This document shows, piece by piece, positions 25,212 through 32,240 of a stretch of DNA of 38,131 bases. Position numbers and translations under genes: made by a program. A model generated the notes under the pieces. That model searched no databases, had not been told where the DNA came from, and saw nothing but the letters and a program-made list of their open reading frames with translations. The stretch comes from CAZOGW01 sp964579415 (GTDB lineage Bacteria; Actinomycetota; Acidimicrobiia; Spongiisociales; UBA5794): positions 1 through 38,131 of the forward strand of contig CAZOGW010000016.1 in NCBI GenBank assembly GCA_964579415.1, given 5' to 3'. Every line of letters starts with the position of its first letter. Positions within the stretch are counted from its first letter, which is position 1.

Positions 25212-26362
25212 TGCGCTTCCACCATCCCGACGGCTCCACCATCCACCTCGCCTACTGCACCAACGTGCACCCCGCCGAGGATCCGCAGGGCGTGGTGCGG
25301 CAGCTCGACACCGTCGCCGGCAGGGTGCGCCGCGCCCTCGGTGTATCCCGCCTCGGTGTCGGCCTGTGGCTCACCGCGGCGGCGGCGGCGGTGCTGCGGC
25401 GCGACCCGGCGGCGTTCAAGGAACTGCGGCTGGCGCTGCAGCGCAACCGCCTCGAGGTGGTCACCCTCAACGGCTTCCCCTACGGCGGCTTCCACGCCCC
25501 GGTGGTCAAGCACGCCGTCTACCGGCCCGACTGGACCGACCCGGAGCGGCTCGCCTACACCCAGGACCTGGCCTTCCTGCTGGCGCGCCTGGTGCCCGGA
25601 GACGTCGGCGTCGGCGCCATCTCGACACTGCCGCTGGGATGGGGCGCCTGGCTCGACGATGCCGCCACCGAGGCCGCCCTGGCCAACGTGGCCCGACTCG
25701 TCGACGACCTCGCCGCCATGGCCTACGGCTCCGGTGTCGCCGTCCGCGTCGGCCTCGAGCCGGAGCCGGGCTGCGTGCTCGACACCGCAGCCGCCGTCGC
25801 AGAGCGGGTCGCCCCGCTGTCACCCTGGATCGGCGTCGCCCTCGACGCCTGCCATATCGCCGTCGAGTTCGAGGACCCGGCGACGGTGGCCACGAACCTG
25901 GCTGCGGTGGGGGCGCCGGCGGTGAAGCTCCAGGTGTCCAGCGCCCTGCGCCTCGCCGGGGAGGACCGGGCCGGCCGCATCGATACCCTGGCCCGCTACG
26001 ACGAGCCCCGCTTCTTGCACCAGGCGAGGGTGCAGGCCGACGGCAGGCTGGTCGCCGTCGACGACGTCGGCCTGGTCGACGCCAGCTTTCCCGGCGACGG
26101 CGAGTGGCGGGTCCATTTCCACCAGCCGGTCCACGTCGACGGTCCGGAGACCACCCAGGACGTGCTGCGCGACCTACTCCGTGTTTTTGTCGGCGGCCCC
26201 GTCCCGCTCACCCGCATCCTCGAGGTCGAGACGTACACGTGGACGGTCCTCCCCGAGGACCGCCGCCCCCGCAGCGACGACGACCTGGTGGCCGCTCTCG
26301 CCGCCGAGGTGGCGTGGACCCGTGACCAGCTCGTCGACCTGGGATGCCGGGAGGTGGCGTGA
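25211..26362 (+). CDS. eboE: EboE-like metabolite traffic protein (xylose isomerase-like TIM barrel)
   Basis: 383 residues. Hallmarks of EboE are present: 'STIHLAYCTNVHPAEDPQGV', 'LEVVTLNGFPYGGFH' followed by 'VKHAVYRPDWTDPERLAYT', 'GAISTLPLGWG', 'GLEPEPGCVLDT' and 'GVALDACHIAVEFEDP', then 'VKLQVSSAL'. The C-terminal half has 'VHFHQPVH' and 'ILEVETYTWTVLP'. The fold is that of sugar isomerases with probable divalent metal ligands. The name reflects genetic evidence in other organisms; the reaction is unknown. It overlaps eboB by one base and the next gene by 4 bp. Confidence 0.9.
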   Translation: MRFHHPDGSTIHLAYCTNVHPAEDPQGVVRQLDTVAGRVRRALGVSRLGVGLWLTAAAAAVLRRDPAAFKELRLALQRNRLEVVTLNGFPYGGFHAPVVKHAVYRPDWTDPERLAYTQDLAFLLARLVPGDVGVGAISTLPLGWGAWLDDAATEAALANVARLVDDLAAMAYGSGVAVRVGLEPEPGCVLDTAAAVAERVAPLSPWIGVALDACHIAVEFEDPATVATNLAAVGAPAVKLQVSSALRLAGEDRAGRIDTLARYDEPRFLHQARVQADGRLVAVDDVGLVDASFPGDGEWRVHFHQPVHVDGPETTQDVLRDLLRVFVGGPVPLTRILEVETYTWTVLPEDRRPRSDDDLVAALAAEVAWTRDQLVDLGCREVA

Positions 26363-27732
26363 CCCGCCGGCGCATCGTCGTCCTCGACGTCGTCGGCCTC
26401 ACCCCGGGCCTGCTGGACCACATGCCCCGGCTGCGGGCGGTGGGGGAGCAGGGTTTCCGGGCGGCGCTGGACACCGTGCTCCCCGCCGTCACCTGCAGCG
26501 TGCAGTCCACGCTGCTCACCGGTGCCCTCCCCGCCGAGCACGGCATCGTCGGCAACGGCTGGTACTTCCGAGACCTGGGTGAGGTGCTGCTGTGGCGGCA
26601 GAGCAACCATCTCGTCGAGGCGGAGCCGGTGTGGGAGGCCGCCCGCCGCGCCGACCCCGACTACACCGTGGCCAACCTGTGCTGGTGGTACGCCATGGGC
26701 TCGACCACCGACATCACCCTCACCCCGCGGCCGGTGTACCACGCCGATGGGCGCAAGTCCCCCGACTGCTATACCAACCCGCCCGACCTGCACGACCGGC
26801 TCGAGGAGCAGCTGGGGCCGTTCCCGCTGTTCCAGTATTGGGGACCGACAGCGGGTATCGCCTCGTCGCGCTGGATCGCCGGCGCCGCCCGGCTGGTCAT
26901 CTCCCGCCACCTCCCCGACCTCACCCTGGTCTACCTGCCCCACCTGGACTACGACCTGCAGCGTTTCGGGCCCGACTCGCCCCAGGCTCTCGCCGCCGCC
27001 GCCGAGATCGACGAGGTGGCCGGTGAGCTGATCGACTTCGCCCGCGCCTCCGGGCTCACCGTGGTGGCGCTCTCCGAGTACGGCATCACCAACGCCCGCC
27101 GCACCGTCGACGTCAACCGCCACCTGCGCCGTGCCGGGCTGCTCGACGTCTATACCCAGCACGGCATGGAATACCTCGATCCGTGGACCTCCCGCGCCTT
27201 CGCCGTTGCCGACCACCAGGTCGCCCATGTCTACGTGAGGGACCCCGCCGACCTTCCCCGGACGGCCGAGCTGCTGCGGCCGCTGCCCGGGGTGGCCGAG
27301 GTGCTCGACCCGGAGGGCATCGCCGCCACCGGCCTGGGCCACTCCCGCTCCGGGGATCTGGTGCTGGTGGCCGAGCCCGACGCCTGGTTCACCTACTACT
27401 ACTGGCTGGACGACGCCCGGGCTCCCGACTTCGCCCGCACCGTCGAGATCCATCGCAAACCCGGCTACGACCCTGCAGAGCTGTTCTTCGACCCCGCCGA
27501 CCGCAACGCCAAAGCCAAGGCCGGCCTGGCGCTGGCGCGCCGCAAGCTGGGGTTCCGGGCCACGCTCAACGTCGTCCCCCTCGACCCCTCCTGTGTCAGG
27601 GGCACCCACGGCCGGCTCCCCGCCGCTGATGCCGACGGTCCCGTCCTGCTGTGCAGCGACCCTGACTACACCCGCGACCGGATCGCAGCCACGGACGTCA
27701 AGCAGTTCCTCCTTGACCTCGCCGGCGTCTGA
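26359..27732 (+). CDS. eboF: EboF-like alkaline phosphatase superfamily protein (nucleotide pyrophosphatase-like)
   Basis: 457 residues from a GTG overlapping eboE. The AlkP/NPP fold is shown by Asp10 in 'VVLDVVGLTP', the nucleophile Thr45 in 'LPAVTCSVQSTLLTG', 'LPAEHGIVGNGWY' and 'FAVADHQVAHVYV'. Three usual metal ligands differ: the 'D..GH' block reads 'LDYDLQRFGP' (Asp197 kept, His replaced by Gln201) and the 'SDHG' block reads 'SEYG' (Glu240-Tyr241). The protein may thus use an altered metal site or have lost phosphodiesterase activity (inference). No signal peptide is visible. Last gene of the operon. The EboF name is by analogy; confidence in the superfamily is high. Confidence 0.87.
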   Translation: MTRRRIVVLDVVGLTPGLLDHMPRLRAVGEQGFRAALDTVLPAVTCSVQSTLLTGALPAEHGIVGNGWYFRDLGEVLLWRQSNHLVEAEPVWEAARRADPDYTVANLCWWYAMGSTTDITLTPRPVYHADGRKSPDCYTNPPDLHDRLEEQLGPFPLFQYWGPTAGIASSRWIAGAARLVISRHLPDLTLVYLPHLDYDLQRFGPDSPQALAAAAEIDEVAGELIDFARASGLTVVALSEYGITNARRTVDVNRHLRRAGLLDVYTQHGMEYLDPWTSRAFAVADHQVAHVYVRDPADLPRTAELLRPLPGVAEVLDPEGIAATGLGHSRSGDLVLVAEPDAWFTYYYWLDDARAPDFARTVEIHRKPGYDPAELFFDPADRNAKAKAGLALARRKLGFRATLNVVPLDPSCVRGTHGRLPAADADGPVLLCSDPDYTRDRIAATDVKQFLLDLAGV

Positions 27733-27754
27733 TCTGCCGCGTCATGGACAGGCG

Positions 27755-27901
27755 GTGACCTTGACGGAGACGGTGGCGGACGCCGAGTTGCACCTGGCGT
27801 GGAAGGGCTCCGACGGCAAGACGTACACCAAGGTGTCCCGCAAGGCCCGCTTCACGGTGAAGTGCGGCCTTCCGGTCACCGACGGTGTGGCTGCCGGCTG
27901 A
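27755..27901 (+). CDS. Possible 48-residue ORF or gene remnant, unknown function
   Basis: A GTG-started frame 22 bp after the operon has almost only G or C at third positions and reads 'VTLTETVADAELHLAWKGSD' then 'GKTYTKVSRKARFTVKC'. This looks protein-like but matches nothing I know. A longer antisense frame (27742-28017) also looks codon-compatible, so strand and reality are uncertain. It could be the tail of a decayed gene. The rest of 27733-28204 holds only the hairpin and the padR promoter. Confidence 0.25.
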   Translation: MTLTETVADAELHLAWKGSDGKTYTKVSRKARFTVKCGLPVTDGVAAG

Positions 27902-27921
27902 CGAGGCCCGTCGACAGGCGC

Positions 27922-27954
27922 AGGCCCGGGTCGCTCTGGCAGCGGCCCGGGCCT
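27922..27954. terminator. Hairpin at the end of the ebo-type operon
   Basis: A 14-bp stem with one G-T pair (27922-27935 with 27941-27954, outer arm AGGCCCGGG) closes on a 5-nt loop. It lies 190 bp after the last operon stop, with no T tract. It is the only strong hairpin seen before the padR promoter. Confidence 0.55.
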
Positions 27955-28148
27955 CGGCGCGCCTACGGGGGGTCGGCGGAGGATGGGCGATCGGTACACA
28001 GCTCCCGACCGAGCCACACGCCAGGCCCGGCCGGGAGCCCCTTCTCCTGGCCCCGATGATGTACCGCGCTACCGTCAGAAGTCAACCGGTTTTGTGGCGA
28101 TTTTACGCATGCTTTGTCCGCTTCCGGACATATCTCCGCCCCGCCGGC

Positions 28149-28189
28149 TTGACTCCGTCAGAATACCGAGTATATATACTGAGTATTCT
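28149..28189 (+). promoter_or_regulatory. padR promoter with overlapping 30-bp palindromic operator
   Basis: TTGACT (28149-28154) and TATATA (28171-28176 or 28173-28178; spacer 16 or 18 bp) form a good promoter, AT-rich for this genome. The -10 lies at the centre of an imperfect palindrome at 28160-28189 (half-sites AGAATAC..AGTATA, two mismatches in 15). A dimer bound there would block RNA polymerase, which points to autorepression by the PadR protein encoded 16 bp downstream. Confidence 0.8.
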
Positions 28190-28204
28190 GAGGAAAGACG
28201 AGGC

Positions 28205-28801
28205 ATGTCGATACCGATGACGTTGCTGGCCCTGCTCGACGACGGGCCGTGCTACGGGCTCCAGCTCAAACAGGACTTCGAGAGGCAGACAGGTGACATG
28301 TGGCCGCTCAATGTCGGCCAGGTGTACACCACCCTGGCGCGGCTGGAGCGTGACGGGCTGGTGGCCGGGGCCGATCCAGGACCCGACGGCGACGAGCGCC
28401 GGCGGCCGTACCGGATCACGGGCGAGGGGAGGCGGGCCCTGCGCGCATGGTTCGACAGCCCTTGCGGGGGATCGCCGTCACGCGACGAGCTGGTCCTCAA
28501 GATCGTGCTGGCCGCCAACCGGCCCGGCACCGACACCACGGCCGTGGTCCAGTCGGAGCGGAGGGCGGCTCTCACCCTGCTCCAGGAGTACACCCGGCTC
28601 AAGGCCGACCAGCCGGCGCCGGGGGACCTGGGCTGGCTGCTGCTGCTGGACTCCCTCATCTTCAAGATCGAGAGCCGCATCCGCTGGCTCGACAGCGCCG
28701 AGGAGCGCATCGCCCGCAACACCGCCGAGCCGCCGGCACCCGCTCCTGCGCCGGCGACCGGGCCGGATCAGCTGGCATCGCCTGAGAGGTCCCGCATATG
28801 A
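28205..28801 (+). CDS. PadR-family transcriptional regulator
   Basis: 198 residues. The winged helix (about 1-80) shows 'LALLDDGPCYGLQLKQDFE', 'WPLNVGQVYTTLARLERDGLV' and 'RRPYRITGEGRRALRAW', all typical of PadR. A helical dimerisation region follows (about 95-175, Vir_C-like) and a Pro/Ala-rich tail. AGGAAAG precedes the ATG by 7 nt. PadR proteins often sense a drug or metabolite and control an ABC transporter encoded just downstream; here only a 53-codon piece resembling a permease end follows. The operator overlaps its own promoter. Confidence 0.92.
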   Translation: MSIPMTLLALLDDGPCYGLQLKQDFERQTGDMWPLNVGQVYTTLARLERDGLVAGADPGPDGDERRRPYRITGEGRRALRAWFDSPCGGSPSRDELVLKIVLAANRPGTDTTAVVQSERRAALTLLQEYTRLKADQPAPGDLGWLLLLDSLIFKIESRIRWLDSAEERIARNTAEPPAPAPAPATGPDQLASPERSRI

Positions 28802-28811
28802 CAACCCGACT

Positions 28812-28973
28812 GTGACCGTGCTCCAGGTGTCACGCCAGGCCGGCTACCCGGTGATCGTTTCCTGGTTCAGCATCGCCATGGTGCTCCTGGTGGTCCCACC
28901 GGCGGCCGGACTGATCGCCGGCGCCGTCTCCCGCCGCCCGGCAGCCCGGGACCTGTTGCGTCCCCAGGAGTAG
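28812..28973 (+). pseudogene. Short hydrophobic ORF, probable C-terminal remnant of an FtsX-type ABC permease
   Basis: 53 codons from a GTG, 10 bp after padR. It has one membrane segment ('VSWFSIAMVLLVVPPAAGLI') and then a basic tail 'GAVSRRPAARDLLRPQE'. This resembles the last helix and cytoplasmic end of FtsX/MacB-like permeases. PadR genes are often followed by an ABC ATPase and such a permease, so an internal deletion that removed the ATPase gene and most of the permease gene is plausible. A genuine small membrane protein is the alternative. Confidence 0.4.
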
Positions 28974-29038
28974 TCGCGCGACGGGCGTCCCCGCTGCGCC
29001 ATACTGCTGAGACTTATGCCGCACATGGCGGGGCCCGC

Positions 29039-29917
29039 ATGACCGACTGGGGTAGAGACGTCAGCTTCGGGGTCTTCCTGATCCCCGATGCCGGGAACGA
29101 CCTCGTCCATGAGGCCCGCCAGGCGGAGGCGCTCCGGCTCGACTGGATCGGTGTGCAGGACCACCCCTACCAGCGGCGCTTCGTCGACACCTTCTCGCTG
29201 CTGGCCACCATCGCCGGAGCCACGGAGCGGATCGGCCTGTTCCCCGACGTCGCCTGCCTCCCACTGCGGCCCCCGGCGATGATGGCCAAGGCGGCGGCCG
29301 GCATCGACATCCTCAGCAGGGGACGCTTCGAGATGGGGCTGGGAGCGGGCGCCTTCTGGGACGCCATCGTCGCCTACGGAGGTGAGCGTCGCACTCCCGG
29401 TGAATCACTGGCGGCGCTGGAGGAGGCCGTCTCGGTGATGCGCCTGGTGTGGAGCGGCGAGCGGGGCATGCGCTTCGACGGCGACTTCTACCGGCTCGCC
29501 GGCGCCCACTCCGGACCGGTACCGCACCATCCGGTCGGCATCTGGCTCGGTGTCTACGGGCCGAGGGCACTGGCGCTGACGGGCCGGGTCGCCGACGGCT
29601 GGGTTCCCTCGTTCCGCGGCGACCTCGGCCAACTCGACGCCATGTCCGCCCGGCTCGACGCCGCCGCGGTTGAGGCGGGCAGGTCGCCCGGCGAGATCCG
29701 GCGGGTCCTCAACCTCAACGGCGAGATCACCTCTGGCGAATCCCGGGGAATGCTCCACGGTCCGGTGGAGCAGTGGGTCGACGACATCGCCGCGCTGGTG
29801 CTCGACCACGGGTTCGACACCTTCATCACCTCCGCCGACAGCGCCGATCACCTCGCCCTCTTCGCCGGTGAGGTCGCCCCGGCGGTGCGCGCCGCCGTCG
29901 CCGCGGCACGCGCCTAG
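29039..29917 (+). CDS. LLM-class flavin-dependent oxidoreductase (F420/FMN type)
   Basis: 292 residues, one luciferase-like TIM barrel. Typical blocks are 'GVFLIPDAGNDLVHEARQAE', 'LDWIGVQDHPYQRRFVDTFS', 'ATERIGLFPDVACLPLRPP', 'DILSRGRFEMGLGAGAFWD' and 'PVGIWLGVYGPRALALTGRVADGW'. These resemble F420-dependent family members; the substrate is unknown. It is unrelated in detail to the other LLM gene at 8974-10029. GGCGGGG before the ATG may be the ribosome site. It ends 15 bp before the DsbA-like gene, which nevertheless has its own -10 box. Confidence 0.9.
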   Translation: MTDWGRDVSFGVFLIPDAGNDLVHEARQAEALRLDWIGVQDHPYQRRFVDTFSLLATIAGATERIGLFPDVACLPLRPPAMMAKAAAGIDILSRGRFEMGLGAGAFWDAIVAYGGERRTPGESLAALEEAVSVMRLVWSGERGMRFDGDFYRLAGAHSGPVPHHPVGIWLGVYGPRALALTGRVADGWVPSFRGDLGQLDAMSARLDAAAVEAGRSPGEIRRVLNLNGEITSGESRGMLHGPVEQWVDDIAALVLDHGFDTFITSADSADHLALFAGEVAPAVRAAVAAARA

Positions 29918-29920
29918 CCG

Positions 29921-29926
29921 TATAAT
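29921..29926 (+). promoter_or_regulatory. Consensus -10 box placed for a leaderless mRNA
   Basis: TATAAT ends 6 nt before the ATG at 29933, so transcription should begin at or within a base or two of the start codon. There is no room for a ribosome site. No clear -35 is visible. It sits in the 15-bp gap after the LLM gene. Confidence 0.6.
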
Positions 29927-29932
29927 CGTTGA

Positions 29933-30604
29933 ATGCTCAATGATTCCGCACTGCCCATCTCCGTCCAGGTCTGGTCCGACATCGCCTGCCCGTGGTGTTA
30001 CATCGGCAAGCGCAACCTGGAGACGGCCCGCGCCGCATTCGCCGGCGAGGAGGGCACGGCGCCGATCGAGGTGGAGTTCCGCAGCTTCGAGCTGTCGCCG
30101 GAGACACCGCCCGACTTCGGAGGCAACACCGTCGACTACCTGGTGGCGCGGAAGGGGATCTCACCCGAGCAGGCCCGGATGATGGTGGACCGTGCCGCCG
30201 CCGCCGGGAGCAGCGCCGGGCTGGTATACGACTACGAAACGTTGCGGCCCACCAACACCGCCGCCGCCCACCGGCTGTCGCACTACGCCAAGGCCCGCGG
30301 CGCCCAGGACGACATGGTGGAGCGCCTCTTCCGGGCCCACTTCACCGAGGGGCGCCATCTGGGAGATGCCGAGATCCTGGCGGACATCGCCGAGGAGGCC
30401 GGTCTCGACAGGGACGACGTCCTGCGGGCTCTCGCCGAGGGCGATTACACCGACGGCTTCGAGGAGGACAAGGCCCTGGCCGCCGCCTACGGGATCAGTG
30501 GCGTGCCCTTCTTCGTCTTCGAAGACCGCTACGCCCTCTCCGGCGCCCAGCCGCCCGAGGCTTTCCGCCAGGTCCTCGATCACATCCTCGCCGAACGTTC
30601 GTAG
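29933..30604 (+). CDS. DsbA-family oxidoreductase (FrnE-like)
   Basis: 223 residues with a thioredoxin fold and helical insertion. The active site is 'CPWC' in 'VWSDIACPWCYIGKRNLE' (Cys19, Cys22), the cis-Pro motif is 'ISGVPFFVFEDRYALSGAQ', and 'FRSFELSP' and 'AHRLSHYAKARG' are FrnE-like. No signal peptide is present, so it acts in the cytoplasm. FrnE-type proteins are thiol-disulfide oxidoreductases or isomerases, some acting in polyketide pathways or oxidative stress. It is probably translated from a leaderless transcript. Its stop is 3 bp from the stop of the opposing EamA gene. Confidence 0.93.
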   Translation: MLNDSALPISVQVWSDIACPWCYIGKRNLETARAAFAGEEGTAPIEVEFRSFELSPETPPDFGGNTVDYLVARKGISPEQARMMVDRAAAAGSSAGLVYDYETLRPTNTAAAHRLSHYAKARGAQDDMVERLFRAHFTEGRHLGDAEILADIAEEAGLDRDDVLRALAEGDYTDGFEEDKALAAAYGISGVPFFVFEDRYALSGAQPPEAFRQVLDHILAERS

Positions 30605-30607
30605 GCG

Positions 30608-31519
30608 TCAGGCTTCCCTGCGGGAGGCGAGTAGGGCTCCTGCCGTGATCAGCACCACGCCGGCGAGGGCGATGCCGGCGACCTGGTCATTGCGGAACAC
30701 CACGCCCAGCACCAGCGCCACCACCGGTATCACGTAGGTGACGAACGACGAGCGGGTGGCTCCCACACTCCCCACCAGCGTTCCCACCATGGCGTAGGCG
30801 ATGCCGGTGCCGAGGATCCCCGCGATGAGCACGGCGATCAGCGACGGCCAGGCGAACGACGAGCGGGCGACGCCGACGATGCCCATCGGCGCGGTCCACA
30901 GCGCCGCCAGGCCCAGCATGTGAGCCATCAGCGGGAGCGACCCGTACTTCTGCTGCAGCGGGGTGGCGACGTTGGTGGAGAAGGCGTACCCGAGGACGGC
31001 GATGATCACCAGCAACGCACCCAGCGCCTGGGTGGATCCCTCGCCCAGTTCGGGGAGGCTGATGAGGACCACCCCGACGAAGCCGACCGCCACCCCGGTC
31101 GTCTGCAGCACGCCCGGCCTACGGCGCAGCATCAGCGCCGCGATCACCGCGGTGAAGATGGGCATGGCGCCGTTGAGCATCCCGGCCACCGCCGAGCTGA
31201 TCCACTGCTGCGCCAGCGGGAACAGCGTGAAGGGGATGGCGACCCATGTCAGCGAGATCACCACCAGCCGCGGCCAGTCCTCGCGGGCGATGCGGTGGCG
31301 GGCCCGGGGGACGGCCCACAGGACGGCGGCGCCGGAGAGCACCCGGATCCAGGTCACCAGCCCCGGGGAGAAAGCCTCGAGGCCGATGTCCATGAGCAGG
31401 AAGGAGGCGCCCCAGATCAGCGACAGCCCGACGAACAGACCCCAGTCGCGCACCGTGAACGCCTGCTGGTTGGTACCGACCGCGGTCGACATGATGCGGC
31501 CGCGGACCGGTGCCGTCAT
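30608..31519 (-). CDS. EamA/DMT-family transporter
   Basis: 303 residues with ten predicted membrane helices in two EamA repeats. Repeat 1 shows 'GLSLIWGASFLLMDIGLE' and 'VTWIRVLSGAAVLW'; repeat 2 shows 'LGYAFSTNVATPLQQKYG' and 'VTYVIPVVALVLGVVF'. Members export amino acids or other small metabolites. The start overlaps the stop of the FMN flavoprotein gene by 4 bp (ATGA), so the two are co-translated. A second possible start nine codons later (ATG, 'MSTAVGTNQQ') would shorten the N-terminus. The regulator of the pair is probably the divergent MocR protein. Confidence 0.93.
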   Translation of the reverse strand: MTAPVRGRIMSTAVGTNQQAFTVRDWGLFVGLSLIWGASFLLMDIGLEAFSPGLVTWIRVLSGAAVLWAVPRARHRIAREDWPRLVVISLTWVAIPFTLFPLAQQWISSAVAGMLNGAMPIFTAVIAALMLRRRPGVLQTTGVAVGFVGVVLISLPELGEGSTQALGALLVIIAVLGYAFSTNVATPLQQKYGSLPLMAHMLGLAALWTAPMGIVGVARSSFAWPSLIAVLIAGILGTGIAYAMVGTLVGSVGATRSSFVTYVIPVVALVLGVVFRNDQVAGIALAGVVLITAGALLASRREA

Positions 31520-32199
31520 CGTTGCGCCCCGGCGGTGAGGGCGGTGACGTGGTCGGGGACCTCCAGGCCGTCGTGGTTGTTCTCGTCGGGGAGGGGGTCG
31601 TCGAAGCCGTGCCGCAGCGGCAACACCCCGGCCCAGATGGGAAGCTCATAGTCGGCATCGTCGTCGTTGGGGCCGCCGGTGCGTACCTTGGCGGATACCG
31701 CGTCGAGAGGGAGGCGCACCACCGCCGTGCCCCGCACCTCCTTCTCCGTCATCGGGCGGAGGTGGGGCCGGCGGCCCGGGACCAGCTTGTCGGTGAAGGC
31801 GTCGAGTGCCTGCTTGCGCTCGTCGAGGTCGGTGACGGCCTCGGGGACCCCGAACACCACCACCGAGCGGTAGTTGGCCGAGTGGTGGAAGGCGGAGCGG
31901 GCCAGTACCAGCCCGTCGACGAGGGTGACGGAGACACAGATCTCCGGGGAGCCCTTGAGGAGCCTGAGCAGCCGCGTCGCCGGCGAGCCGTGGAGGAGGA
32001 GGCTCTCGCCGACCCGGGCGTGGAGCATCGGGATCACCACCGGGCGCCCGTCGGCGACGAAACCGACGTGGGCCACCAGGGCTTCGTCGAGGACGGCATG
32101 CACCAGCTCGCGGTCGTACGAGGCTCGCTCCTTGTAGCGCACCGTGGTCTCGGGGCGGGGGAGGTATCCGTCGGATACGGTGGCGGTTGGGTTTGACAT
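31516..32199 (-). CDS. Pyridoxamine 5'-phosphate oxidase-family FMN protein (NimA-like)
   Basis: 227 residues with the split-barrel FMN-binding fold of the Pyridox_ox_2/NimA group: 'YDRELVHAVLDEALVAHVGF', 'GRPVVIPMLHARVG', 'LLLHGSPATRLLRLL', 'VSVTLVDGLVLARSAFHHSANYRSVVVFG' (in parts) and 'DKLVPGRRP'. These proteins reduce or oxidise small molecules; pyridoxal 5'-phosphate synthesis itself is uncertain. The ATG at 32199 is chosen; an earlier in-frame codon at 32268 would place the MocR operators inside the gene. It is divergent from the MocR gene, a classic pairing. Confidence 0.88.
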   Translation of the reverse strand: MSNPTATVSDGYLPRPETTVRYKERASYDRELVHAVLDEALVAHVGFVADGRPVVIPMLHARVGESLLLHGSPATRLLRLLKGSPEICVSVTLVDGLVLARSAFHHSANYRSVVVFGVPEAVTDLDERKQALDAFTDKLVPGRRPHLRPMTEKEVRGTAVVRLPLDAVSAKVRTGGPNDDDADYELPIWAGVLPLRHGFDDPLPDENNHDGLEVPDHVTALTAGAQR

Positions 32200-32204
32200 G
32201 ATGA

Positions 32205-32240
32205 TTGTTCTGGTACAAAATGACGTTTGTGCTGGGACAA
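32205..32240. promoter_or_regulatory. Two 14-bp operators, TTGTnCTGGnACAA, 22 bp apart
   Basis: TTGT-TCTGGT-ACAA (32205-32218) and TTGT-GCTGGG-ACAA (32227-32240) match at 11 or more positions and start 22 bp apart, two helical turns. They fill the divergent region and flank the MocR start codon. Paired, same-face direct repeats are typical binding sites for dimeric MocR regulators, so they probably control both directions. Confidence 0.75.

Noticed and set aside
25996..27609. 537-codon minus-strand frame opposite eboE and eboF
   Set aside because: Low-complexity antisense translation; the plus-strand genes carry family blocks and overlapping start-stop codons.
27742..28017. Minus-strand ORF of 91 codons after the ebo-type operon
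   Set aside because: It crosses the terminator hairpin, begins in Pro/Arg-rich noise and matches no family, although its last 35 codons look protein-like.
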